From Acidimicrobiales bacterium (GTDB taxonomy: Bacteria; Actinomycetota; Acidimicrobiia; Acidimicrobiales; CADCSY01): a stretch of DNA of 39,504 nucleotides. The number at the start of each line of letters is the position of its first letter. Position 1 is the stretch's first letter. The notes under the pieces were generated by a model, which was given only the letters and a program-made list of their open reading frames with translations, did no database searches and was not told the origin of the DNA. Position numbers and translations under genes: made by a program. Below, piece after piece: positions 17,303 to 25,976 of this stretch. The stretch lies in contig JAUJNB010000010.1 of NCBI GenBank assembly GCA_030446545.1, positions 1 through 39,504 on the forward strand, in the 5' to 3' direction.

Positions 17303-18141
17303 TGACCGCCGCCGCTTCCCCGGCCCCAGTCGCCGTCCTCCGTCCGCAGGGTCAGGCGTCACGCGCCGCCTTCCTGGCCCTGTTGGCGCGCGACCTGGAG
17401 GTGGCCACCAAGAACCTGCGGGAGGTGCTGCCCCGAACTTTGATGCACCCCGTGCTGATGGTGTTCGTCTTCACCTACGTGTTTCCCAAGATCGGCCAGC
17501 AGGTGGGCACTGGTGGCGACCCGGCTGACTACGGCGGGATCCTGGTGGCCGGGGTGGTGGCGCTGGCGGTGATGTTCCAGGGCATCCAGTCGGTGGCCCT
17601 GCCGCTGGTACAGGAGCTCGGAACCTCCCGGGAGATCGACGACCGCCTGCTGGCCCCCCTACCCGTCACCCTGGTGGCCATCGAGAAGGTCATGGTAGGT
17701 GCCCTGCACAGCCTGTTCGCCGCCGTGGTGGTGTTCCCTCTGGCCGCGGTGATACCCGCCACCCCGGTGAGGTTGGACCTGGACTGGTCGGTGCTGGTAA
17801 CCCTGACCCCCCTGGCTTGTCTCACCGCCGCTGCCGCGGGACTGGCCTTCGGCACCTTCTTCGACCCCCGCACCGTTCCCCGGCTTTTCGGCATCGTGTT
17901 GCTGCCGGTGGTCTTCCTGGGAGCCGTCTACTACCCGTGGGCCCAGCTCGGCCCCATCCCCTGGCTCAAGTACGCCGTGCTGGTCAACCCGCTGGTCTAC
18001 GCCAGCGAGGGCTTCCGAGCCGCGCTCGTGCCCGGGGTGCCCCACATGCCCCTGCCGGCGGTGTACGCCGGACTGGCCGTCTTCGCCTGCGCACTGACAT
18101 CATTCGGCGTCCGACGTTTCAAACTCCGGGTGCTGGCGTAG
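17302..18141 (+). CDS. ABC-2 type permease, DrrB type
   Basis: About 279 residues with six membrane helices: an N-terminal cytoplasmic stretch (SRAAFLALLARDLEVATKNL), then helices starting at VLMVFVFTYVFP, GILVAGVVALAVMF, LFAAVVVFPLAAV, LACLTAAAAGLAFG, LFGIVLLPVVFLG and LPAVYAGLAVFAC. ALVNPL-like KYAVLVNPLVYASEGFRAAL is the conserved ABC-2 C-terminal segment. ATG 17302 overlaps the ATPase stop, and GTG 17299 is also possible. It is the last gene of the operon and ends 38 bp before the convergent LysR gene. Confidence 0.9.
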   Translation: MTAAASPAPVAVLRPQGQASRAAFLALLARDLEVATKNLREVLPRTLMHPVLMVFVFTYVFPKIGQQVGTGGDPADYGGILVAGVVALAVMFQGIQSVALPLVQELGTSREIDDRLLAPLPVTLVAIEKVMVGALHSLFAAVVVFPLAAVIPATPVRLDLDWSVLVTLTPLACLTAAAAGLAFGTFFDPRTVPRLFGIVLLPVVFLGAVYYPWAQLGPIPWLKYAVLVNPLVYASEGFRAALVPGVPHMPLPAVYAGLAVFACALTSFGVRRFKLRVLA

Positions 18142-18179
18142 CGGAACCGCCAACGACTGCCGAGCCTGCCGGCGAGTGG

Positions 18180-19119
18180 TCAGCCGCCGGCCATGGCGGC
18201 GGGGACGGTGACTTGAGGACCGTGCTCATCTTCTGACGAGGCGGGGCGCAGGGTACGCACGGCGTCAAGGAAGCGGTGCAGAACGGCAGAGGTGTCGCTG
18301 CGGCGCCACGAGACGACAACGGGCAGGGTGGGAGTGGGGTTCTCGAGCGGGCGATAGACGATGTCGTCGAGGTTGAAGCGGGCGGAGACGGAAGCAGGGA
18401 CAATGGATACCCCCACGCCGGCGGCGACCAGCACCGTCACCGACGTGAGCGACGACGCCTCCTCGGCCACCTCGGGCACGAAGCCGGCGTGATTACACAG
18501 CATATGCAACCGGTCGTGGGCCTGGGGGTAGACAGTCCGGGGAAGCAGCACGAAGCGAGCCCCGGCCAGGCCGGCGACGCTCAGTCGGCCCCGCTCGGCC
18601 AGCGTGCCGGGCGGGCAGGGCCACCACCATCGGCTCTCGCATGACCAACTCGGTCTGGAGCGTGGTGTGCTCGATGGGGATCCGGCGCATGGCCACGTCG
18701 AGCTCACCCTCGACCAGGCTCTGGACCTGCGCATCTCGATCGACCTGGCGTAGGTCGAGGCGCACCGGAGGAAGTTGACGGCGGAAACTGCGAAGGGCCC
18801 GAGGCAGGAGCTCCTCGGTGCACTCGGTGAAGCCGATCCGCAAGGGGATGTGGACGGCCGCTGCCGCTTGGCGGGCGGCGCGACTGGCCACCCCCACCTG
18901 GTCAAGCACAACGCGGACCTCGATCAAAAAGGCGAGCCCTGCCGCGGTGAGCTCCACATGATGGGTGGAGCGGTCGAGCAGGGCCACACCCAACTCCTTT
19001 TCGAGGTTGCGCACCAGCCGGCTCACCGCAGGTTGGCTGACATGCAGCCGCTCGGCTGCCCGACCGAAGTGCAGCTCTTCGGAAACGGCTACGAACCCTG
19101 ACAGGTGGCGCAGTTCCAT
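18180..19119 (-). CDS. LysR-family transcriptional regulator, one frameshift
   Basis: DNA-binding regulator. The N-terminal frame begins MELRHLSGFVAVSEELHFGR with the winged HTH AAERLHVSQPAVSRLVRNLE, followed by the start of the effector domain (IPLRIGFTECTEELLPRALR). The C-terminal frame gives LAGARFVLLPRTVYPQAHDR, SSLTSVTVLVAAGVGVSIVP and a normal tail. The frames would join at LPARH.LAERG near 18610, where two bases (GC) seem to be lost or one gained. The full length of about 313 residues is typical. It is divergent from the permease operon at 19466 and convergent with the halogenase operon, so both are candidate targets and the divergent one is the classical choice. Confidence 0.85.
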
Positions 19120-19465
19120 CGGGTGCTCCCTCTCCTCAGCTCACTGGGACCGCAGCGTGCCCCGACAAGTCCCGGCCCTTCTCGCAAGTGCTTGATAACT
19201 GTAGCGCATCACAAGAGGGCCTGGTCATATGCGGCATCCTCATGTTCATCTGAGATACCGGTAGATGTTGAGAGCATCGAGTGGGATGAGGAATGATGGG
19301 TGGAGAAGCTGAGGCTTTCGGCCCATAAACTCTGATTTTACCGCTGCGTAAGCGGAGAGTAGCTTCCGAAGAGCGCTCACAGCCACGTTGCCGACGTGCC
19401 CACCCTGGTTGTGGTCGTCGGTTGTGTGGCGACTCAGCCCGACCGTCCAGTGCAGACTGCTAACC
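19120..19465. promoter_or_regulatory. divergent regulatory region between lysR and the permease operon
   Basis: A 346-bp interval, A/T-richer than its neighbours at 19190-19370. It contains a small dyad CCGCT-GCGTA-AGCGG near 19340 and ATACCGGTA near 19256. LysR proteins usually bind such divergent regions and control both flanking genes. No definite -35/-10 pair stands out, and I see no gene here. Confidence 0.35.
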
Positions 19466-20588
19466 ATGCCGACCTCGTCTGGGAGCGACCCGGAGACAGG
19501 TGCCGTACAAGGTCGTCTTGACCCGGCCGCCCAGACGGCCTCAAAGGATCGCAGCGAGGCTGCTGCACGCGACGAGCCACTGTCTGTCGCGCCCCCCGAC
19601 CCATCGCCCGCCGGCGTTCGTTACGGACACTGTTCCTCCCCTACCTCATCACCATCACCGTGCTGATCACCCTCAACTTCTTCATCCCCCGGGCCATGTC
19701 CGGGGACCCCATCTCGTCGATGGACGACCCCACCTCGTCGTCCTACGTGGGGGATGAGGCGACCAGGGCCGCGCTGGCTGCCCACTACGGGCTCGACCGA
19801 CCGCTGGCCAAGCAGTACGTCGACTATCTCGCCGACCTGGCTCGGGGCGATTTGGGGACCTCCATCCGCTTTGGTGTGCCGGTCAGCAATTTGGTCGGCG
19901 AACGCCTTCCTTGGACTCTCCTGCTCTCCCTTACCTCGGTGGCCATGGCCATCGTCCTGGGCATGGTGGCGGGCATCCACTCCGGTTGGCGCCGGGGCCA
20001 ACCCGTCGATCGCAGCCTGCTTGGCCTCTTCCTTGGTGTCCGAAACTTTCCCGCGTTCTTCCTGGCCTCGATCGCCCTCTTCGTGTTCTCGGTCCGACTC
20101 GGTTGGTTCCCTCTTGCCGGGGCCACCACACCGTTCTCCCCGCAGGTAATCCGCTGTCCCGCTTGGCTGACATCGCCCACCACCTGTTCCTTCCGGCCAC
20201 GGTCATGGCCCTGCAGTTCGCGGGCTTCCCATATCTCGTCATGCGGGCGGGCATGGTCAGCGAGTTGGGCTCGGACTACCTGGTTTTGGGCCGGGCCAAA
20301 GGCTTGTCGGACCGTCGTCTCAAGTACCGCTACGCGGCCCGCAACGCGCTGCTGCCCATCGTCAACCTCACCGGAGTGCAACTCGGCCTGGCCGTCTCGG
20401 GGGTGGTCATCTTCGTGGAGACGGTGTTCGCCTACCCCGGGCTTGGCCGGCTGCTCTTCGAGGCCGTGGGGTTCCAGGACTACCCCACCCTCCAGGGATG
20501 CTTCCTGGTCCTCGCCCTGCTCGTGGTGGGCGTCAACTTCCTGGTCGACGCCGCCGTCGCCCGCCTGGATCCCAGGACCGTTACGTGA
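19466..20588 (+). CDS. oligopeptide-type ABC permease (DppB/OppB family), two frameshifts
   Basis: First membrane component of a peptide/metal-chelate importer. From ATG 19466 a hydrophilic leader (MPTSSGSDPETGAVQGRLDP) passes, after a slip near 19622, into helix 1 (LFLPYLITITVLITLNFFIP). It continues with DLARGDLGTSIRFG and several helices to GATTPFSPQ, then after a missing G near 20146 into SRLADIAHHLFLPATVMALQ and the EAA loop (LVLGRAKGLSDRRLKYRYAA). The full length of about 375 residues is near normal for DppB. Its stop overlaps the next gene's GTG. Both slips look like assembly errors because all domains are intact. Confidence 0.85.
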
Positions 20589-21418
20589 AACAGCTGCGGG
20601 AACCCATGGCGCTTCTCGGCGCGGCACTCCTCAGCCTCTTGGTGCTCGTCGCCGTCCTGGCGCCGGTGATCGCGCCCTATGACCCTCGGGACGCAGTCGG
20701 TCCGTCGCTGCAAGCGCCAACGTTTGCCCACCTCCTCGGCACCAACGACCTCGGCCAGGACATCTTCTCCCAGATCCTCTGGGGCACCCGGCCGTCGCTC
20801 TTGGTTGGGGTAGGCGCCGCCACCGTGGCGGTAGGGGTGGGGATCGCGGTGGGCGTGGGCGCCGGGCTCCGGGGAGGCCTGGCCGACACCGTCGCCATGC
20901 GAGTGGTTGACGTGTTCCTCGCCCTGCCCGTGCTCCCCCTGCTCGTCCTCATCGCCGCCCTCGTGGGCGCCGGCCGAGCCACCCTGGTCCTAGTCATCGG
21001 CCTGGTGCGGTGGCCCGAGGTGGCCCGGTTGACAAGGGGCCAGACCCTGTCCCTGCGCTGCCGGGGCTATGTGGAAGCTTCCCGTGAATTCGGCGGTGGA
21101 CTGGGCTATGTGGTTCGCCGCCACCTGTTGCCCGCCCTGGGCCCGCTCATCACCAGCAGCTTCGTCAACGTGGGCGCCATCGCCGTTCTCATGGAGGCGG
21201 GCCTAGCCTTCCTCGGGTTGGGCGATACGACCGTCATCAGTTGGGGCCTCATGCTCAACCGGGCCCTCCTGTTCCCCGGCCTCTACTACAGCGCCTTGTG
21301 GACGTGGTGGGTCCTGCCTGCCGGCTTCGCCATCAGCCTGGCGGTGCTCGGCTTCACCTTTCTGGGCGTGGGACTTGAGCCCCGGTTCAATCCGGGGTGG
21401 CGTCGTACCAAATTATGA
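20585..21418 (+). CDS. oligopeptide-type ABC permease (DppC/OppC family)
   Basis: A 277-residue second permease. GTG 20585 overlaps the DppB stop. It has an N-terminal helix (ALLGAALLSLLVLVAVLAPV), the DppC hallmark IAPYDPRDA and HLLGTNDLGQDIFSQILWGT, and an EAA loop (GYVEASREFGGGLGYVVRRH). The end shows LGVGLEPRFNPGWRR, close to the LGDxLxDxLDPR ending of the family. No ATP-binding subunits are encoded nearby, so the transporter must borrow ATPases from elsewhere or be incomplete. Confidence 0.9.
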   Translation: MKQLREPMALLGAALLSLLVLVAVLAPVIAPYDPRDAVGPSLQAPTFAHLLGTNDLGQDIFSQILWGTRPSLLVGVGAATVAVGVGIAVGVGAGLRGGLADTVAMRVVDVFLALPVLPLLVLIAALVGAGRATLVLVIGLVRWPEVARLTRGQTLSLRCRGYVEASREFGGGLGYVVRRHLLPALGPLITSSFVNVGAIAVLMEAGLAFLGLGDTTVISWGLMLNRALLFPGLYYSALWTWWVLPAGFAISLAVLGFTFLGVGLEPRFNPGWRRTKL

Positions 21419-21472
21419 TGCTCCGCTCGTATCAGCTCATCTACATTTATCAATACCGTTGCAAGCTGCACT

Positions 21473-21482
21473 GGCTATAGCC
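21473..21482. promoter_or_regulatory. palindrome in A/T-rich gap before the binding-protein gene
   Basis: The perfect 10-bp palindrome GGCTATAGCC lies in an unusually A/T-rich 90-bp gap. TTGCAA is 6-7 bp before it and CTATTAG just after. This suggests an additional promoter or operator allowing the binding protein and cysO to be expressed separately from the permeases. Confidence 0.3.
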
Positions 21483-21581
21483 TATTAGAAGCAGTTCAGT
21501 CCGACAGAGATGAAAATGTCCGGGATACTCAGCGGACCTCAGGTCACTCGGGGACGGAGTCGGACGGGAGGACACCGCCAC

Positions 21582-23246
21582 GTGGTCATGGACCGACGAA
21601 CCTTCCTGACCGCCGCTCTCGGAACGGCCGGCGTCCTGGCCCTGGGGGGGTGCGACGATCCCGATACTGCCGGAGACGCTGGCCCCTCAGGCCCGGTCGG
21701 CCGCCCCACTATCCGATTGGGGGCCCCACAGGACTTCGGTTTCCCCTCCCCCTTTACCTACCTGGCCGGCCCCGGCTACACCAGGATGAGCCTGCTGTAC
21801 GACACGCTGCTGTGGAAGGACGGGAGCGGCCAGCTCCTGCCCTGGCTGGCCAGCCGATACGAGCGCTCAGACGACGGGCGGCGCTACACCTTCGAGCTGC
21901 GCGACGACGTGGCCTGGAGCGATGGGGTACCTCTCACCGCCGAGGATGTAGCCTTCACCTTCGGCTACTTCGCCGCCCAGACGCTTTCCCCTACCGTCCT
22001 GGCCCAGCCCAACTTCGTGTCCGAGGTGAGGGCGACCGGTGACCACACCATCGAGATGACGCTCGACGTCGCCGCAGTTACCTTCCCCGAAGTCATCGCC
22101 GCCGCCATTCCCATCATCCCCCGCCACGTCTGGTCGAACGTGGCCGAGGCGTCGAAGGCCCAAGATCCCGCCGTCCTGGTGGGAACCGGGCCCTACCGAC
22201 TCGAATCCTACGATCGTGCCCAGGCGTCCTACCTCTTCGCCGCTCGCGACGACTACTTCTTGGGTCGCCCCTACGTGGAGCGCATCGAGATCACGGCCGT
22301 GGGCAACGAGCTCACCGCCCTGCTCGCCGGCGGGATCGATGCCGCCGGGTCAGCGGTCACCGGCGTGCAACCGGTGGCCCTGGGCCCGTTTCGCGACGAC
22401 CCGTCGTACGGCCTCATCGAGGAGACCGGGGGCTTCGCCATCCCTCTCTACTTCAACCACTCCCGAGGCGGGGCCATGGCCGACGTGGTCTTCCGTCGAG
22501 CCTGTGCCCTGGCCATCGACCGGCCGAACATCGTCGAGCGCCTGCTGGGGGGCAACGGCCTACCGGGGAACCCGGGGTACCTGCCCCCGGGCCATCCCTT
22601 CCATGTCGAGGTCGAGCAGTATCCGTTCGACTTGGAGGCGGCCAACCAGCTCCTTGACTCGGGCGGCTACACCCGGCCAGGAGGTACCGGCCTGCGCCAG
22701 GCACCCGACGGGACGCCGCTCCGTTTCGCGGTTTCAGTACTCAACAGCTTGCCCGCGGTAGTTGAGCTGGTGCTAGCGACCCTGAGCGAGGTGGGGATCG
22801 AACTGGTTCCGGAGTCCCTCAGCCTCCCCGCCCTCCTGGGCGCCCGGGCTCGGGGCGACTACGAGATGACCATCAACTTCGACGGGGGCGTGGGTGCCGA
22901 CCCAGATTCCATGCGCCGGGTTTACTCCGCGCCCGCCGGAGGCTCCACCGGGGTACCCGGCTATGCCAACCCGGAGCTCGACGACTTGGCCCAGCGACAA
23001 CTTGTCACCCCCGACCAGGCCGAGCGCCGAGCGCTGATCGCCCGCATGCAGGAGATCGTCGCCCTCGACGTCCCCTTGCTGCCGCTGTACTACCCGACCC
23101 TCTACCACGCGTTCGACAAATCTGTCTTCGACGCGTGGTACTTCACCCCTGGCAACGCAGGGGTCGCGGGGCCCTTTCCTTACAACAAGCACGCATTCAT
23201 CACCGGTCGTATCAGCGGACTCGACATCCGTCCTGTCGGCGACTGA
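21582..23246 (+). CDS. ABC transporter substrate-binding lipoprotein, family 5 (peptide/opine/nickel type)
   Basis: About 554 residues. The N-terminus has a twin-arginine plus lipobox export signal (MDRRTFLTAALGTAGVLALG then GC), so it is a Tat-exported lipoprotein on the outer face of the membrane. SBP_bac_5 features are LLYDTLLWKDGSGQLLPWLA, YTFELRDDVAWSDGVPLTAE, DVAFTFGYF, GTGPYRL and ALAIDRPNIVERLLGG. GTG 21582 is about 8 bp after GGGAGG, and ATG 21588 is the alternative. It should bind the ligand for the two permeases upstream. The family takes peptides, opines and metal chelates. Its stop overlaps the cysO start (TGATG). Confidence 0.92.
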   Translation: MVMDRRTFLTAALGTAGVLALGGCDDPDTAGDAGPSGPVGRPTIRLGAPQDFGFPSPFTYLAGPGYTRMSLLYDTLLWKDGSGQLLPWLASRYERSDDGRRYTFELRDDVAWSDGVPLTAEDVAFTFGYFAAQTLSPTVLAQPNFVSEVRATGDHTIEMTLDVAAVTFPEVIAAAIPIIPRHVWSNVAEASKAQDPAVLVGTGPYRLESYDRAQASYLFAARDDYFLGRPYVERIEITAVGNELTALLAGGIDAAGSAVTGVQPVALGPFRDDPSYGLIEETGGFAIPLYFNHSRGGAMADVVFRRACALAIDRPNIVERLLGGNGLPGNPGYLPPGHPFHVEVEQYPFDLEAANQLLDSGGYTRPGGTGLRQAPDGTPLRFAVSVLNSLPAVVELVLATLSEVGIELVPESLSLPALLGARARGDYEMTINFDGGVGADPDSMRRVYSAPAGGSTGVPGYANPELDDLAQRQLVTPDQAERRALIARMQEIVALDVPLLPLYYPTLYHAFDKSVFDAWYFTPGNAGVAGPFPYNKHAFITGRISGLDIRPVGD

Positions 23247-23521
23247 TGGCGATCATCGTGTGCATCCCCACCCAGCTTCGCTCCCTGACCGAGGGGGCCA
23301 GGGAGGTGTCGGTCGACGGCTCCACGGTGGGCCAGGTGCTGGCCAACCTAGAAGCCGCCCACCCCGGCTTTTCCGCCAGCCTGTTTGACGATTCGGACCA
23401 GCTACACCGCTTCATCAACCTATTCCTCGGCGATGAGGAGGTTCGATTCCTCGGCGGGCTCGATACCGCAGTCGCCGAGGGTCAGACTCTGACGATCATG
23501 CCCGCCGTGGCCGGCGGCTGA
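23246..23521 (+). CDS. cysO: CysO-like ubiquitin-fold sulfur carrier protein (MoaD/ThiS superfamily)
   Basis: A 91-residue beta-grasp sulfur carrier. It begins MAIIVCIPTQLRSLTEGARE, has the conserved LHRFINLFLGDEEVRFLGG core and ends TIMPAVAGG. The C-terminal Gly-Gly is adenylated and converted to a thiocarboxylate that donates sulfur. The pattern IPTxLR ... LHRFxNxxxxDExVRFxGG ... AVAGG matches what I recall of mycobacterial CysO, which works with CysM and the metalloprotease Mec in cysteine synthesis. Neither partner is here. Instead it is translationally coupled (TGATG) to the ABC binding protein. The alternative is a MoaD-like carrier for another thiolation reaction. Confidence 0.88.
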   Translation: MAIIVCIPTQLRSLTEGAREVSVDGSTVGQVLANLEAAHPGFSASLFDDSDQLHRFINLFLGDEEVRFLGGLDTAVAEGQTLTIMPAVAGG

Positions 23522-24230
23522 CCTGCCGGCTCCCAGGGCGGCGACGCTGGCGAAGAAGCGAGACGAAATGGGCACCAGGCGCTGGTGGCCGCCGTTGCTT
23601 TCGGCCACGAACACCCGGCGCTCGCCGGGGCGCAGGTCCTCCAGGCGCAGGCCGAGCACCTCGCCGCGGCGCAGGTCGCCGACGAGCATGGCCTCGACCA
23701 TGGCCCGTCCCGCCACCGGCGCAGGGCGCCGAGCAGGGCCGAGACCTCGGTCGGCTCGAGGATCTGGGGCAACAGGCGGGCGGAGCGCACCAGCGGGACG
23801 CCACGGCGGCCACGACGGGTCGACGCCCGCGTCGCAGGCCCGGCAGCACCGGGCTGCGCGCCAGAGCGGTCGCTGGCCATCAGATACGCGTAGAAGACCG
23901 ACAGCGTCGACAGCCGACGTTTGATCGTCGAGAGCGCTCGCCCGGAGGATCCGTCGCTGATCCGCACCACCGACGACGGCCCTCGCCGCGTCCTCTCACG
24001 AACGACAATAGCTGGGCGACGCTCACCTCGAGCGGTCGCGGCCAACCGTCTCGAAGAACTTCAGGGCATAGGCGGCGGCCAGCAGTGTGTTCCGCCGGGC
24101 GCGCGCCCGGACCAGCTCCAGGTATTCCTCGACGAGGGCATGACGGAGCGAGACGAGCCCGCTCGGGTCCTCGGCCAGGCATGGGTTCCATCGGTCCAAG
24201 CTGATCCCTCCTCCACGTTCCTGACTGCAG
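23522..24230 (-). pseudogene. tyrosine recombinase remnant
   Basis: Minus-strand pieces in several frames give an actinobacterial phage-integrase-family protein: VEEYLELVRARARRNTLLAA (core-binding start), SGRALSTIKRRLSTLSVFYA, YLMASDRSG, PLVRSARLLPQILEPTEVSA and MVEAMLVGDLRRGEVLGLRL with the first catalytic Arg. ERRVFVAESNGGHQRLVPIS follows. The HxLRH box, second His and Tyr are missing because the sequence ends at the cysO stop. Frame breaks and truncation indicate a dead gene. Its border marks a likely recombination point at the end of the transporter operon. Confidence 0.75.
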
Positions 24231-24283
24231 CCTTCACGGCCTGTTGTTAGAGCTGGTGGACGTAGAGCAGCCAACTCGTCGGC

Positions 24284-24475
24284 TTGGAGTCCTCGCTGGC
24301 CGAGTGCGGCGTGGGCATCCTCGGAAGGGCAACCGCCACCGAGCTGGCCGGCATCGTGCGCACCGCCTATGACCCTTCGCCCGGGGCGAGGTCAACCGGC
24401 TCCTGGCCGGCGTCGACCGCGGCGCGGATGAGCTGCTGCGCTGGGGCGAGGCCGCTTGCGGGCCATTACGACACT
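24284..24475 (+). pseudogene. fragment resembling an SCO6880-type conjugation protein
   Basis: Two adjoining frames give SSLAECGVGILGRATATELA with GIVRTAYDPSP, then GEVNRLLAGVDRGADELLRW with GEAACGPL. The IVRTAYDPS segment followed by W-rich text resembles a stretch of SCO6880-family proteins associated with actinobacterial conjugation loci. It overlaps the 3' end of the methyltransferase on the other strand. There is no start or end, so it is a relic at best, and the assignment is tentative. Confidence 0.3.
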
Positions 24476-25454
24476 TCGGTCGGGACCTGCCGGCCGTTCC
24501 TCGACGTCGCCGAACCCCACGTCCTCCAGCATCGTCTCGAGCTCGGCCACCGACCAGCACTTGCCCGCGGTGGTGTGCATGAGCAGCACCGAGTAGCGCG
24601 CCACGCGCAGCGATCCGGTCTTGTCACGGTTCACGTGGGCATCGTGGTCGACCAGCGAACCCCCTGGGGCAAGGGCATCGAAGCAGCGCTGGAGGAGGCG
24701 GCGGACGTCGTTCTCCCCCCAGTCGTGGAGGGTGTGGGAAAGCAGGCACAAGTCGTGGCCCTCCGGAACGACCACGAACATGTCCGTGCCCACCACCGTG
24801 ACCCGCTCGGCCCACCCGCGCTCGGCCAGCAGGCGCCGGGCGAGCGCGTCGACCGGCGGGCGCTCCAGAATCGTGGCGCGGGCCGAGGGACGGTCCTCGA
24901 GCGCGGTGCAGGCGTAGACGCCGGAGCCGCCAGCCACGTCGATGACCGAAGTGGCGGGCAGGTGGGCGATCGCCGCCGCCATCGCCGGCGCCAGCGAGGC
25001 GCCCCGGGCGTCCATCGCGGCGGTGATCGTGCCGGCGAAGCCCGCGTCGTCCAGTGCCTCAGGCCAGGCCCTACCGCCAGCGGTGCTGGCCCAGGGTGCC
25101 GGCTGATCGGTGCGCAGCACCTCGAGAGCTCGAGGCACGCCGGGCGCTGGGCAAGGGAGGCCAGGTAGGGGCGGAGGTCAAACGGCGCCCCCCGCACCAA
25201 GTGCTCGGTGGCGAGTTTGGTGGGACGCACGTGGGACCCGGCTCGAGCACGCCCATGGCCCGGGACAGCGTGCACATGACGTCCGCCGGCCGGAGAGCCA
25301 CCCCGAGGCGGCGGGCCAGGTGGGCGACGTCGCAGGGCGCCTCGGCCAGGGCGGTGAAGACGTCGAGGTGGGCGACGGCCGCGAGCAGCAGGTCGTCGGC
25401 GTAGATCCCGTCGCGAGCCCGAAGGAGTGCGACGGGATCCGTCGTCGGGAACAT
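24392..25454 (-). CDS. O-methyltransferase (class I, plant-type/AdoMet_MT family 2), two frameshifts
   Basis: SAM-dependent methyltransferase of the family that modifies hydroxyls of secondary metabolites. ATG 25454 opens with MFPTTDPVALLRARDGIYAD and a winged-helix dimerisation domain (HLARRLGVALRPADVMCTLS). A second frame gives HVRPTKLATEHLVRGAPFDL and a third gives LEVLRTDQPAPWAS, motif I VIDVAGGSGVYA, SHTLHDWGENDVRRLLQ and APGGSLVDHDAHV. The His in HDW is the usual catalytic base position. One-base slips are inferred near 25236 and 25131. The total of about 355 residues is normal. It is close to the halogenase/CoA pathway genes, so it is a candidate tailoring enzyme. Confidence 0.8.
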
Positions 25455-25679
25455 GTCCACGGCCCTGATCCTGGCAGGCGGTCCCATGAGATGTGTCCGC
25501 TGCGGCCCAGCTTCCCATCCCATGGCGTCTGCGGACTCGGTCGGTTGATCGACACCGTGGAACGGCGCAGAGCGGCGCTCAGTATCGCTGGCTACGGAAG
25601 CTCGGCTCTCGCGCTCGGAGAGCACCGGGGCGGCTCGCGTAGCATCGGCTTGCGCTTGACCGCGGCAAAGGAGGGTGTC

Positions 25680-25976
25680 ATGCACGCAACGGTCACAAAG
25701 TTCACGGTGGAGCCGGGCCGGATCGACGACGCCAACGAGTACTACCGAAGCACGGTGCTTGCCCAGGCGCGTCAGCTTGCGGGTTTCAAGGGAGGGGTGG
25801 CGCTCGTTGACCGTGACGGAGGGAGCGTCTTCAGCTTCACGCTCTGGGAGAGCGAGGAGGCATTGCAGGCCAGCGAGGAGGCGGGGAACCGTCTCCGCGG
25901 CCAAGCGGCTTCCGACCTGGACTTCACCACTCCCGTTGTCGAGCGCTACGAGGTGGACGTTCTGGAGATCGACTGA
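25680..25976 (+). CDS. antibiotic-biosynthesis-monooxygenase (ABM) domain protein
   Basis: A 98-residue dimeric alpha/beta ferredoxin-like protein. ATG 25680 follows a textbook AAAGGAGG ribosome-binding site. The sequence HATVTKFTVEPGRIDDANEY, then AGFKGGVALVDRDGGSVFSF and TLWESEEALQASEEAGNRL matches the ABM pattern. The family includes cofactor-free quinol monooxygenases and small scavengers. Transcribed divergently from the methyltransferase with a 225-bp gap, it is a plausible oxidative partner for the metabolite pathway. Confidence 0.75.
   Translation: MHATVTKFTVEPGRIDDANEYYRSTVLAQARQLAGFKGGVALVDRDGGSVFSFTLWESEEALQASEEAGNRLRGQAASDLDFTTPVVERYEVDVLEID

Noticed and set aside
11888..17362. 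Long minus-strand open frames opposite the halogenase operon (11888-13600, 12808-14394, 14196-16175, 16028-17362)
   Set aside because: They are shadows of high-GC coding sequence, with low-complexity His/Gly/Gln/Arg composition and no domains, while the plus-strand frames have clear motifs.
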